A stretch of DNA of 64,000 nt from contig CM046345.1 of the NCBI GenBank assembly GCA_025403435.1, positions 11,474,235 through 11,538,234 on the forward strand, given 5' to 3'. The DNA comes from Artocarpus heterophyllus. Lineage: Eukaryota > Streptophyta > Magnoliopsida > Rosales > Moraceae. Each line of letters begins with the position of its first letter. Position 1 is the first letter of the stretch. The notes beneath the pieces are model-generated. The model did no database searches. It had not been told where the DNA came from and was given only the letters and a program-made list of their open reading frames with translations. Positions 12,187 through 23,398 of the stretch are shown here, in pieces. The position numbers were made by a program, and so were the translations under genes.

Positions 12187-12783
12187 GGTTTCATGTTAAA
12201 TTATTGAGAAATATTTTCTCAATTTTTTTTTTCGGTTGAATGATTGTTTATGGGTTTAAGAAATTCGTTGTTTGATGTATATACATATTCGGTGTGTTTC
12301 GGTTATGAATCAAGTCTGATATGCGTGTGTAATTTGGGATTCATGCATTTATGAATTTAGTTTCTCCACATTAATGCCATGCACGCATGTCAAGAGCTTT
12401 GTTTGTGGCTGATTGTCATATAGCTTTAGAAAAAAAAATCAGAATCGATGAAAACAGTTGCGATTTCATTGAAATCGTCCGCATGTGGGTTTAGTAACCC
12501 TTTGGTATACCGGCAGCAATCTCACTACTGCCGGCAAGGAAATTAAACCGTGACCCTCGGGCGGCGCTGGAGAAGGATAGTCGTAGCCTTTGGCCTCGGC
12601 GGAGGAGGCAATCGGAGGCCCAAAAGCCACTGTTAAGCCGACGATTTGGGCTGTGCCAAAGGGAAAGAACCGGGGCTATTTTTGGGATTTGCCGACGGAT
12701 TGCTGTCCCGCCGCCGGCGACGGCCCCCTCTGCGTGCGACCATGCAGTCCCGCCGGTGAGAAGGCTGCCGGAGGAGCTCGCTT

Positions 12784-12963
12784 GGCGGTTGGCAGTGCCA
12801 ACCGCCTAGCGTCGTTACCCAGGGGTCGCGACCCCTGGGAGTGAGGTGATTCTGGGCTTCGGCCCACAACATTAAAAAAAAAAAAAAAAGGAATAAAGAC
12901 TGGACACGGGCCTGGATTTATTGGGCCCGTAATCAGCAAAATCCCAGGGGCTCAACCCCTGGG
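12784..12963 (+). other. Cluster of perfect GC-rich palindromes in the copia RNA leader
   Basis: Four perfect inverted repeats lie within 180 bp. 12784-12806 has an 11-bp stem (GGCGGTTGGCA) around one base. 12818-12839 is a 22-bp perfect palindrome with half-site CCCAGGGGTCG. 12853-12866 is TGGGC-TTCG-GCCCA, a stem capped by a UUCG tetraloop. 12943-12963 has CCCAGGGG pairing with CCCCTGGG around CTCAA. An A tract (12873-12888) separates the third and fourth, and a longer one (about 12975-12998) follows. The leader is far more GC-rich than the surrounding host DNA. A role in RNA dimerisation or packaging is inferred by analogy with retroviral leaders; nothing here proves it. Confidence 0.6.
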
Positions 12964-13076
12964 TGACCCGAGTTAAAAAAAAAAAAAAAAAAAAAAAAGA
13001 GGAAAGAACCGGGGGGGGCTGAATGTGGACCCGGGTTGGGTAAACCTGACCCAGTGCGCAACCCAACCCGGTCCCT

Positions 13077-13157
13077 TTGACCTTCCCCGGCCAACGGTCA
13101 ACGGTCAATGTTGACTTTGACCGTTGACCGATAAGGTTGACTTTTTTTTGGGGTCAA
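13077..13157 (+). promoter_or_regulatory. W-box cluster in the copia leader
   Basis: Eight W-box cores (TTGAC followed by C or T, either strand) lie in 81 bp. Plus strand: 13077, 13111, 13117, 13124 and 13137. As GGTCAA: 13096, 13103 and 13152. W-boxes are the established binding sites of WRKY factors. The site is downstream of the 5' LTR, so it would act as a downstream element. Function is inferred from motif density only. Confidence 0.5.
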
Positions 13158-13628
13158 TTTTGGATGCAACTTTAAAATTCAAATTGTGTTTTTAGATGAT
13201 TAATATTATCAAATTAATTAATTGAACCAATAAGCTGCCAAAGTAGCCTCTTTTGTGGATGTTAATTAATTTGTGATATTAAGATGGTTGTGTGAATTTA
13301 ATTTATGCAAATATTAATCGGCCCAAAGGAAGCTTAATATTTGGCCGAATTAAATTCATACCTGTGGTGATAAATATGTAACAATTATATGGTTATTTTT
13401 GGTATGTGAATAATAAGTGGATCCAAAGATTAGCTTATTATTTGACATAATTTATTGTTAATATTTGATCACTGCACCAAGAACACCACTTACAAGTTAA
13501 TATTTCTGTCCAAAGACTAAATATTAATGTTGTTACAGGTTTCTTGTGATGGGATATGTCATTGTTTGAATTTTATTGGTTGTTTTATGTGAATTCTTGT
13601 GTGAATATGTGATTTCGTTCTTTGTTCA

Positions 13629-16600
13629 GCTACTGCATCATCTGCATCAATATCTGCTAATGTTAATTCCATTCCTATGCTGAATGGGACTAACTTCAAG
13701 GAATGGAAAGAGAATGTATTGATCGTTCTCGGTTGCCTTGATCTGGACTTGGCCATAAGGGTTGAACGTCCCACTATTACAGATTCTAGTTCCACTGAGG
13801 ATAAAAAGGAACTTGAAAGATGGGATCGTTCTAACAGAATGAGTCTGATGATCATTAAGAAAGGCATTCCAGAAGTCTTCAGGGGCACTGTACCTGATGA
13901 GGTCACTACTGCCAAGGGTTTCCTTGAGGCTATAGAGAAATGCTTTGCAAAGAATGATAAGGCTGAAACAAGCACGCTTTTGGCGAGCTTGATTTCAATG
14001 AGGTACAAAGCAAAAGGAAACATAAGGGAGTACATTATGGAAATGTCTCATCTGGCTTCAAGATTAAAGGCACTAGATCTGGAAATTTCTGAGGATCTTC
14101 TAGTGCATCTTGTCTTGATTTCTCTTCATGCACAATTCAGCCAATTCAAGGTCAGTTACAACTGCCAGAAAGAGAAATGGACTCTTAATGAGTTAATTTC
14201 TTATTGTGTGCAAGAGGAAGAAAGACTGAAGGAAGAGAAGACTGAAAGTGCTCACTTGGCTAGCACCTCTAAGGACAAAAAGAAGAAAAGAAAGAAAAGT
14301 AATGAAGCTGCTAAAGGTCCAGCACAAAAGAAACAAGATAAGGATAAAAATGATGGAAATGTTGCTTGTTTCTTTTGTGATAAACCTGGACACATGAAGA
14401 AGGTCTGCACCAAATATCATGCTTGGCGTGCAAAGAAAGGTATGCTTCTCAATTTGGTTTGTTCTGAGGTTAATTTAACTTCAGTGCCAAGACACACTTG
14501 GTGGATTGATTCAGGTGCCACTACTCATATAAGTGTGTCTATGCAGGGTTGCCTGAGCTACCGAAAGCCAATTGATGCTGAAAGATTCATCTATGTGGGA
14601 GATGGCAAATCGGTAGAAGTTGAAGCTATAGGGCATTTTAGGTTATTGTTAAGTTCTGGTTATTATTTGGATTTGAAAGACACTTTTGTTGTATCGTCAT
14701 TTAGGCGGAATTTAATTTCTATTTCTGCTTTGGACAAATCTGGATACTGTTGTTCATTTGGAAATAGTCAGTTTAGTCTTTCTTTAAATTCAAATGTTAT
14801 TGGTACCGGTTCTTTATCATTTCAAGATAACTTATATTTGCTTGATACAGTTGCTTCTTATAACGAAACCTTGCATGTTAATTCTCGTGGCACAAAACGT
14901 AAATTAACCGATGAGAATTCTGCGGTATTATGGCATAAGCGATTAGGACATATTTCAAGAAAAAGGATAGAAAGGCTTGTGTCAGATGGAATTCTTAATT
15001 CCCTTGATTTTGCAAATTTTGAAATCTGTGTTGATTGTATTAAAGGGAAACAAACAAACAAAAGGGGATTGGGTGCCAATAGAGCTACGGAAGTCTTAGA
15101 ATTGATACATACGGACATTTGTGGACCATTTCATGTGGCTTCATGGAATGGTCAACAATACTTTGTATCGTTCATAGACGATTACTCCCGGTATGGCTAC
15201 CAATATCTCATACATGAGAAGTCACAGACTTTGGACGTGTTCAAGTCATACAAGGCTGAGGTTGAACTTCAACTCAGCAAAAGAATTAAGGCCGTTAGAT
15301 CTGACCGTGGTGGTGAATACTACGGCAGATATGACGGATCAGGTGAACAACGTCCAGGACCTTTTGCTAAATTCCTAGAGGAATGCGGGATAGTCCCTCA
15401 ATATACCATGCCAGGTTCACCTAGCATGAATGGTGTAGCTGAGAGACGAAACCGGACATTTAAGGACATGGTGAGGAGTATAATTTGTCATTCCACCTTA
15501 CCTGAATCCCTCTGGGGTGAAGCACTCAAGACTGCAGCTTACATTCTTAATAGAGTACCAACAAAAGCAGCAGCTAAAACACCTTATGAGCTTTGGACTG
15601 GCAAAAGGCCTAGTCTGAAGCATTTACATACTTGGGGTTGTCCAGCAGAAGCAAGGCCTTATAGGCCCAATGAAAAGAAATTGGACTCCAAGACAGTGAG
15701 CTGCTATTTCATTGGATACTCTGAATGGTCAAGGGGTTACAAATTTTATAATCCCACTACTAAGGCTATTTTTGAGACAGGAATTGCAACATTCTTTGAG
15801 GATGTTGAGTTTGGGGGGAGAAATAAGGTTAGAGACTTTGTCTTTGAGGATGAATTTGATCATGTTCCTTTTGTACAAGAGGGATTGGTTTCGATTCCTA
15901 CAATTGCTTTTGATAATGTTCAGGCTTCTATCCCTGACGTTGATCAAACTGCATATCAAGAACAACCAGACATAGTCATTCAACCCCTTCAGGTACAAAC
16001 TCAACAACCTCAAGAACCAGAACCTCGGGAACTTGTGTCATTAAGGAGATCCACTAGAGAGAGGAGAAGTGCTATTTCGGATGATTACATAGTATTTCTC
16101 CAAGAACATGAGGAAAGTGTTGGATTGATGGATGATGACCCGATCAATGTCCGTCAAGCCATGCATAGTTCTAACTCTCAAAAGTGGATGGATGCCATGA
16201 AGGATGAGATAATGTCTATGAAGGACAATGACGTTTGGGATCTCGTTCCATTACCTGAAGGTGTGAAGCCCATTGGTTGTAAATGGATATTTAAAACCAA
16301 GAGGGATTCGAAGGGTGATGTAGAGCGATATAAAGCTCTTCTTGTTGCTAAGGGCTTTACTCAAAAGGAAGGCATTGATTATAAAGAGACTTTCTGTCCG
16401 GTTTCAACGAAAGACTCTTTTAGGACAATTATGGCACTTGTAGCGCATTTTGATCTTGAGCTACATCAGATGGATGTTAAGACGGCGTTTCTAAATGGTG
16501 ACATTGATGAAACGATTTATATGGTGCAGCCAGAAAACTTTGAGTCGGAAGACCCAAAGAAGATGGTTTGCAAATTAAAGAAATCCATCTATGGGCTTAA

Positions 16601-17719
16601 GCAAGCTTCTCGTCAATGGTATTGCAAATTTCATCAAGTGATAGTCTCATTCGGTTTCGAGATGAACACTGTGGATGATTGTATATACCATAAGTTCAGT
16701 GGGAGTAAGTGTATTTTCTTGGTATTGTACGTTGATGACATATTGCTTGCCACCAATGATATAGGTTTATTGCACGAAACCAAGAGATTTCTATCAAAGA
16801 AATTTGAAATGAAAGATCTTGGTGACGCCTCTTTTGTATTAGAAATTAAAATACACCGAGATCGCTCTCGGGGTATACTTGGGTTATCACAAAAGAGCTA
16901 TATCGAAAAGGTGCTTAAAAGATTTGGCATGCAGGATTGTAAACCAGGAGATACCCCTGTGGCTAAAGGAGATAAATTCAGTTTAAGTCAGTGTCCTAAG
17001 AATGACCTTGAGGTTAAGGAAATAGAAAAGATCCCATATGCATCAGCTGTTGGGAGTCTAATGTATGCTCAAGTTTGTACTCGTCCAGATATAGCATACA
17101 TTGTTGGATTATTGGGCAGATATTTGAGTAACCCTGGAATGGATCATTGGAAAGCAGCCAAACGGGTTATGCGATATTTACAGAGAACAAAAGATCACAT
17201 GCTTACATATAGAAGGTCAGACCAACTCGAGATCATTGGTTATTCAGATTCAGATTTTGCTGGATGTCAAGATAGTCGTCGATCCACTTCGGGCTATATT
17301 TTTCTACTTGCTGGAGGACTATTTCTTGGAAGAGTGCCAAGCAGTCACTCATAGCTTCTTCCACTATGGAGGCAGAATTTATAGCATGTTATGAGGCATC
17401 CAATCATGGAATATGGTTGCGAAACTTTGTCACTGGGCTGCGGATTGTGAAAAGTATAGAAAGACCACTTAAGTTGTTTTGTGACAATAAATCTGCAGTC
17501 TTATATTCCAACAACAACAGAAGCTCTTCAAAGTCAAAACATATAGAGATTAAGTTTCTTGTTGTTAAAGAAAGAGTTCAGAGTGGTCAGGTGTCTATAG
17601 AGCATATTAGTACAAACTCCATGATAGCGGATCCGCTTACAAAAGGGCTTCCACCCAAGGTCTTTCATGAGCACACTGCTCACATAGGTGTTCAGTTATT
17701 TGATGATATGCAGTTTTAG
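13629..17719 (+). pseudogene. Ty1/copia gag-pol polyprotein, frameshifted in RNase H
   Basis: The frame is open from before 13629 and has its first ATG at 13677, giving 1,225 residues to a stop at 17354. Domains by residue from that Met: gag (1-220); CCHC zinc knuckle [14 protein letters not shown] (about 230-243); aspartic protease DSGA (about 278); integrase with the HHCC zinc region from HKRLGH (about 419) and catalytic acidic residues in HTDICG (about 480), SDRGGE (about 542) and GVAERR (about 588); reverse transcriptase with YVDD (about 1019); RNase H starting at SDSDFAG (about 1190). A one-base deletion near 17318 shifts the frame. The remaining RNase H sequence continues in another frame to 17719. 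In-frame codons before the first ATG ([10 protein letters not shown] region) resemble gag N-termini of related elements, so the native start seems to be lost or to be supplied by splicing after TTTGTTCAG (13621-13629). Confidence 0.93.
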
Positions 17720-18120
17720 TGGGAGTTTGTATTTGAATGCTAATTTTCTTTATATATAGACATTGTGTGTTTGTATATGTTTTCTGCAGAAATAAAGAAT
17801 ACAGTTTATTTACACTCTGATTTTGGTACGGTTTTGATCTCATTCAGATATAAAGTAGGACCAGTTGGAAATAGACATGTTTATATCACATTGCATGTAA
17901 TTTCCATGCTACACATCCATACTTGATTTATGTCATTTGGTTATATCGATATACGTAATCATTGATGGGATTAGTCACGCTACATTTGTGACGAAGACCG
18001 CTTTGGTTCTATATTAGTATGATCAATGGACGAGATTGTTCAAGAATACCTTTATGTGTGATAGCAAAGGTTGAGCTCACTAAAGTTAACACATTTTTGT
18101 AAAGATACATATGTGACCCA
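17720..18120 (+). other. Non-coding region between pol and 3' LTR
   Basis: About 400 bp of AT-rich copia internal sequence with no ORF. No env-like or antisense gene is visible. Confidence 0.7.
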
Positions 18121-18130
18121 AGTGGGAGAT
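18121..18130 (+). other. Polypurine tract
   Basis: AGTGGGAGAT directly precedes the 3' LTR. It would prime plus-strand DNA synthesis. The same sequence precedes the older copia LTRs at 80 and 7256. Confidence 0.85.
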
Positions 18131-18612
18131 TGTTAGAAAATAATTTTTCATGTGGGCACACATATGTAATTAAATGTGTTATTTAATGCTATCCTAAAGT
18201 AAAGCCTAAATTAAAGTGATATAATTAAGATAAAGTTAAAAGGCTTTATTGGGTATTAAAAATAATGTATGGGTTATATTTGTTAATATTATATGTGTAG
18301 ATACCAATTTGTAATTTCCAGATTTTATGATGGGCGAAATTGAAAATACACTAAAATAACTAAAGTTATATATTTTGGTTATGGTCCCCAATTCATACAT
18401 ATCGTACATTCAGAAATTTTTCCAGAAATTCCTACTTCTCTGAAATCCCATCTTCAGAAAAGAATTCAAGGAATACGTATTGAATTGGAAGGCAATAACC
18501 TATATCAATCCAAGATTATGAATTCAGGTACACTTCCGCAATTTGGTATGATTCTTCTCAATAGTTTGACATAAACGATCCTGTAAAAATTTTGGTTCAA
18601 TCTGGTCTATCA
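18131..18612 (+). repeat. 3' LTR of the copia element
   Basis: 482 bp, TGTTAG...CTATCA, 98.3% identical to the 5' LTR by direct comparison, followed by the right target-site copy GTTCC. Confidence 0.95.
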
Positions 18613-19081
18613 GTTCCTCCACAAAAGCATCAATTCCTACTTCCATATGCAAAAAACTACTCCTCCAACCCTGATCAGCCATTCGGCGGCTGTATTCCAG
18701 AATGTCGTCGACCACGGACCAGCCCCACTCTAGAGTCGCCTCTGCCGCTGCGTGGACGTGCACGGTGGAGAGCATGCTGGCCACAGTGTCCCTCACTGCG
18801 CTGCCGTTACCGCCGAGCAGCGCGTCAAGAGGCAGCGAGAACAATTTCTGGAAAAGGGCCGAGCGGCCTGGCACTTGGACGATTGCGGCGCCTGCGCCTG
18901 ATTCTTCCGAATTAGAAGACGTGATCCTGCGAGTGGTGAACCTGGCACTGATGTTGACGAACAAAGCATTGGTGGCGGAAGTCGTTGGGGTTTCGCCTGC
19001 CGGAGACAGAGGCTCGTCGATTTGGATGCAATATCCGTTGAAGGAAAAGGAGCGGATCGACATGGGAGAGTAGCTGGTCAT
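18613..19081 (-). pseudogene. RING-H2 gene copy 2, N-terminal half (separated by copia insertion)
   Basis: This part encodes the first roughly 156 residues of array copy 2, from the conserved start MTSYSPMS to DAFVEEL, closely matching copy 1. The frame runs into the copia 3' LTR and stops at 18524, so the allele could give only a 185-residue protein with about 29 LTR-derived residues and no RING domain. Such a product could not act as a ligase by itself. Upstream sequence still resembles that of copy 1 (TATA-like element near 19155). Confidence 0.9.
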
Positions 19082-19785
19082 GTTGAGAGAGATAGAGAAA
19101 AGAGATGAGGAGAAGAAGGGAGGGAATTACAGGGTTGATGAAGAAGGAAGTGTAGATATAAAGAGTAAGAACCAATTTAAGTCCTCTTTTTAATTAGAGT
19201 TCCAATCGAATCCTAAATCACAGAGTTTTAAATTTTAATTTAATCCGGTTGTTGATTTAAGTGTTTGTACTTGTTCTCGGTATGGATTGTGCATACGTCA
19301 CTAGGATAATGTATTAATTAATGCATTCTAATAATTTAAAAAAAAAGTAAATGAGACTTGTCATGTCATATAAGAATTTAATTTATCATAAAATTAATGA
19401 AAATAGATGTATCAAAATTTTGTGTTATTAAAGTAAGATTTTTATTTTCTATTTTTGCGTATTTATTAGTAAGAAAGTAAAATTTCAATTTTATGACATA
19501 TAGTGACTTTATTTTTATTCGGATAAGTATTATCTTCCTTAAAAAAAAAAATCAAGATTAATTTCTCTTTTAAGATGAATTTAGGACTTTTTTTCTTTCA
19601 AGAATGGTTATTTCTTTTTGGGCAAAACAAAAGCTTTTATTAAAATTGCAAATCAGAGAAAAACCTTTAAAAGCAACGCATAAAAGAATAAAATCATTAT
19701 TGATATAGTTGTGCATAATTTGTCGTCCTAAACTATTAGTCTATTAACACTATGTGGTGTAATTTATAGTTCTAATTGTTAACAA
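19082..19785. other. Upstream region of RING copy 2
   Basis: AT-rich, with no gene. It is homologous to 5382-6055 and ends where LINE sequence begins. Confidence 0.65.
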
Positions 19786-19911
19786 TATAAAATGGGTCCA
19801 ACTGTCCTTACATTAGACATGAGTAAGGCCTATGATCGTATAAGATTTCTTAGAAGCAATGAAGGAGGTAGGTTTTGGGAGATGTTGGATCTAGATTATC
19901 ATGAAATGCAT

Positions 19912-21269
19912 CACTATATTACAAACAAGGGCTTTAGCGACGATATTATTAGCAATGACATTGTCGTAAATACTAAAATTTTAGCAACGACATGTCATAA
20001 ACAAATAACTAAAATTTGTATACCTCGAACATGTCGTCACTACTATTATTTGTGACAACATGTCATCGCAGATAATAAAGCAAAGCAACAAAAAGTTGTA
20101 GCAAACAAAGTAGAAAATGTCCTTAAACATTTGCAATGACATCCATCGTCACAAGAATACTTGTGGTAACCCCAAGTATAGCAGACTTTTGTAAATTTTT
20201 TTAATTTTTAATATTATCTTTTTATTTATTAAAATTAGTATGTGCATTTATAACATGTGTTTATTTTTATTTGTGCAGAATAAGTGGAGGTAAGAAAGAG
20301 AAACCCAAAGGATGTCTACTTCCGGCTCATCTACACCTACAGTTAACGAAGAGGGAATTTTAGAGCAGGTCTCAGGTACATATAGAGGACACAAGACCAG
20401 AGTAGGCCCCACACTCTCGCTGATGATTCACTTTGCACTACTTCATTCTTTGGCTCCCAATCAGACGGAACATCTTTGGCACATATTGACCTGCACATGG
20501 AAGAATATTTGCAAAGATCGTATGAGCAAAGCTTACAAATGTACGAGAACTAGAAGAAGAAGGAGTTGCTCACCCAATTGCACTCTAATGTCCAATTCTT
20601 GCCCTTGACTTGTCCTCAACCTTATGTCCCTCCAGGTCCTTTGCCTCCTCCAGTCGCTACTGATAACAACAATGATGACGCCAGTGATGTTGCAAATTTA
20701 GAATATTAGATTGTATTTTGTTTTTATTTATCTATACTATATAATACTTTTACACATAATGTTTGGTTTTTTATTATTGTTTATATATTATCATTTGTCT
20801 TTTTTAATATTTTTTATTTTCATTATTATAATTCTATTAGTATTAAATTTTGAATTCAAATATATTGTAATAAAATCTGTTAACAAAAATAACAAATTAA
20901 AATTTTAATAAAAATGTTAAAAAATATTATAATGTCATAAATATTTAATCAAAACAAAAAAGTATTTGCGACAACATTAAAAACAAAAGTCAAAAGTATT
21001 TGTGACGACATTTTGAAAAAAGTCGCCACAAAAAAAGGTACCATGTTAGTATCTAAATAAGCATTTAAGACGACATGTTTTGAAAATTTCATCATTAAAA
21101 AGGGAGGCCACAGCAGCCCAATGAAGGTGCCGACGACATAATTGGGACAACGTACTATCATTGTAAATAATTTTTTTACGACTAATTATTCATGACGATG
21201 TATGTACAACTAGTTGTCATCACAAAAGACTTATTTGTGATGACATTAATAACCCTGTTTGTCGTAGTG
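19912..21269 (+). mobile_element. CACTA (En/Spm-type) DNA transposon, non-autonomous
   Basis: The ends are inverted: CACTATATTACAAACAAGGG on the left, and on the right the complement of CACTACGACAAACAGGGTT. The flanking 3-bp duplication is CAT (19909-19911 and 21270-21272), the size expected for CACTA elements. Subterminal regions carry many GACGACA/TGTCGTC-like words on both sides, as is usual for the family's transposase-binding repeats. It is 1,358 bp, with only a transposase-like tail inside. It sits inside the LINE, so it inserted later. Confidence 0.88.
20488..20709 (+). pseudogene. C-terminal tail of a CACTA-associated plant transposase-like protein
   Basis: A 74-codon frame with one internal stop. 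It reads DLHMEEYLQRSYEQSLQMYEN, then a Pro-rich stretch (PQPYVPPGPLPPP) and an acidic end DDASDVANLEY. A coiled Gln/Tyr-rich segment followed by a proline-rich tail is typical of the C-terminus of Ptta/En-Spm type proteins. The catalytic part is absent. Assignment rests on this pattern and on location within the CACTA ends. Confidence 0.5.
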
Positions 21270-23398
21270 CATGTCGATGGCGTGGTTTTCTTTTATTATT
21301 AATAGTGGGATAGTTGGTGAAGTATCTCCCACGAAGGATTTGCGTCAAGCTTGTCCTATTTCTCTGTATTTGTTCTTATTGTGTGTGAAGGAGTTCTCAG
21401 CCTTAGTTCAGAAAGTGGCAGAGGATAAGGCCCTCAAGGGTATATGTGTGGCTCGGCAGGCACATAGTGTTAGCCATCTATTGTTTGCTGATGACTCCAT
21501 TATTTTTGGTCGTGCTTCACTCTGGGATTATGAAGCATCTCCCATATCATAGATCATTATGCAAAAGCATCGGGGCAATTGGTGAATTTCTTTAAGTCTT
21601 TAATCACCTTTAACCCCAATATAGCAGACGATATGAAGGGACAATCTAACTAAGGCTTCGTCTTGAAGGGGATGTTATATGAATCAAGATAAATATTGGG
21701 GTTACCCTCCTTTATTAGTAAGAATGAACGTAGTGCTTTTAATGGAATAAAGGAGAGGGTAACTAAGAAGCTACAAATATGGCGCACAGGGGTGTTTTAC
21801 AAGGGGGTCAAGAAATTTTGATTAAGGCAGTAGCTCAGGCGACGGCTTCAAATTGCCAGCGTGAGTTTGTGCTTAGATCAAAAAGGACCCTTTGCAAGAT
21901 TCTGGTGGGGAGTTCAGAGCTCGAGAGGAAGATCCAATGGATGAGATAGGAATTAAAGTTGTGCAAGACCAAACGGTGTAGAGGGTTAGGGTATAAAAAT
22001 ATTGGACACTTCAACCAAGCTCTTCTACCAAAGCAGAGGTGGCGTTTGAAATATACCGGGGTTAAAAATATGTCATACACTTGGAGAAGTATCCTCTGGG
22101 AAGGAAATTGTTGAGGAAATGGTTCCGCTGGAGGGTTGGTGATGGAACGGATATATCAATTTTTAAATTTCCCTGGTTACCAAGGCCAAACTCCTTCAAA
22201 CCCGTCACTATTCGCAATGAGGCGACCTCCACTCTCTCCGTGATGGATTTGATGAGGGAAGGGCAGTAGGATTTCCAACGGTTAAAAGAAGTATTCTGGC
22301 CCATTGATGTTGATGTGGTGCTGATATACCGTTAGGAAAAAGAAGAAACTTAAAGGATCAGCGAGTGTGGCACTACAGTGACAGAGATTTACACTATCAA
22401 GAACAGGTATTGGCTTACCATGGGGTCGAGCATCCTTGAACGTTCCTCGGGTGGTGGGGAAGATGAGAGCTAGTGGCGCAGGCTTTGGAAGCTCAATGTG
22501 CCAAGTAAAGTGAAAATCTTTGCAGAGAGGGCATTTCATAAGGCTCTCCCTTGCTTGGGTAACCTGGTTTTGCTCGTTGTGAAGTGACTACTTGTGGGAG
22601 ATGTGATTCAGAAGTTGAGTCGGTTTGGCATGCTTTTGGAGCTATGATGGGGTGAGGGAGATATGGGCTATGTTGTCTATATAAGATAAGCTGAAAATGC
22701 ATAGAACTTTCTCCTTTAATGGTTTGTGCATGTTTGTGGGGAAAGTTTTGAAGTCTGATGAGCTAGAGACTTTTGTGGTGATTGCATGGAGTGCATGGTG
22801 GGCTCTAATCAGGGGGTCTTTGAGGCGAGAAAGAAGGAGGCCGATCATGTGCTTCAGGTTGCGGATCATGTGCTCTAATCATGGTCGGTTGAGTGTGAGG
22901 AATATGAAATGGAGACGCCCTTCCACCGGCAGGCTCAAACTAAACATCGATATGCAGAGTGGATGTTCTTATGTGGGGGTGGGAGCAGTGATTCGTGACG
23001 AATTTGGGACTGTGCTTTGCTGTCTGGCAAAGAAGATAGACAGTCTTTTTTCTCCTCATGCAGCAAAATGTATTACGGTCAGAGAAGGATTGGAATTTGC
23101 TGTAAGTTGCGGGTTTCAAGTAGCAGTAGTTGAGTCGGACGCAGTTAATGTGGTTAATGCAGTTAATTCGCCAGCTACCTTGGATGATGCGAGGAGCGTC
23201 TAATGTCTTTTGCTCTTGGTGGTATGTCTTGCAACCATATTTCTCATTCAAAGAACAAGGTTGCCCACCTCTTAGCATGTTATGCGTTCAGTAGTAATGT
23301 AAACCTTTATGGGACTGATTTTGTCCCAAGATTTGTTGCTTCTGCTATTAGGGCCAATTTGGCCAATTAATAAAAATCCAAACTTTCCTTCAAAAAAA

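Larger units (their letters stand above)
11691..18612 (+). mobile_element. Nearly complete Ty1/copia LTR retrotransposon inserted in RING copy 2
   Basis: The element has 482-bp LTRs at 11691-12172 and 18131-18612 (TGTTAG...CTATCA), a 5-bp target-site duplication GTTCC (11686-11690 and 18613-18617), a PBS, a long GC-rich leader, one long gag-pol frame in copia order (gag, protease, integrase, RT, RNase H) and a polypurine tract. It is antisense to the host gene. Direct comparison of the two LTRs shows 8 substitutions in 482 positions (1.7%) and no indels. At an assumed 1.3e-8 substitutions per site per year this corresponds to roughly 0.6-0.7 million years. A single-base deletion near 17318 breaks the RNase H frame, so this copy cannot make an intact polyprotein. 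Confidence 0.95.
19786..23398 (+). mobile_element. Degenerate LINE (L1-like non-LTR retrotransposon)
   Basis: LINE pieces appear in order on the plus strand. LTLDMSKAYDRI (RT, 19800-19850) is interrupted by a CACTA element at 19912-21269. Next comes the RT block LRQACPISLYLFLL...HLLFADDSIIF, with catalytic FADD at about 21486. A RKWFRWRVGDGTDISIFKFPWLPR block (22100-22190) follows, then a zinc-binding-like region (about 22400-22690). Last is an RNase H-like domain (22905-23203: LKLNIDM...GVGAVIRD...VVESDA), continuing in another frame to about 23370. The 3' end is TTCCTTCAAAAAAA at 23385-23398, a short poly-A tail. Many stops and frameshifts make it inactive. The 5' end is truncated. Confidence 0.88.

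Noticed and set aside
12590..12939. Overlapping plus- and minus-strand frames in the GC-rich copia leader
   Set aside because: GC-rich sequence rarely contains stops. The translations are low-complexity and run through palindromes and poly-A tracts, so they are not genes.
11691..18612. Possible use of the copia element as a functional intron of RING copy 2
   Set aside because: The element is antisense with LTRs at both ends, and no fitting splice donor/acceptor pair is evident at the gene junctions. The N-terminal frame stops within the LTR.
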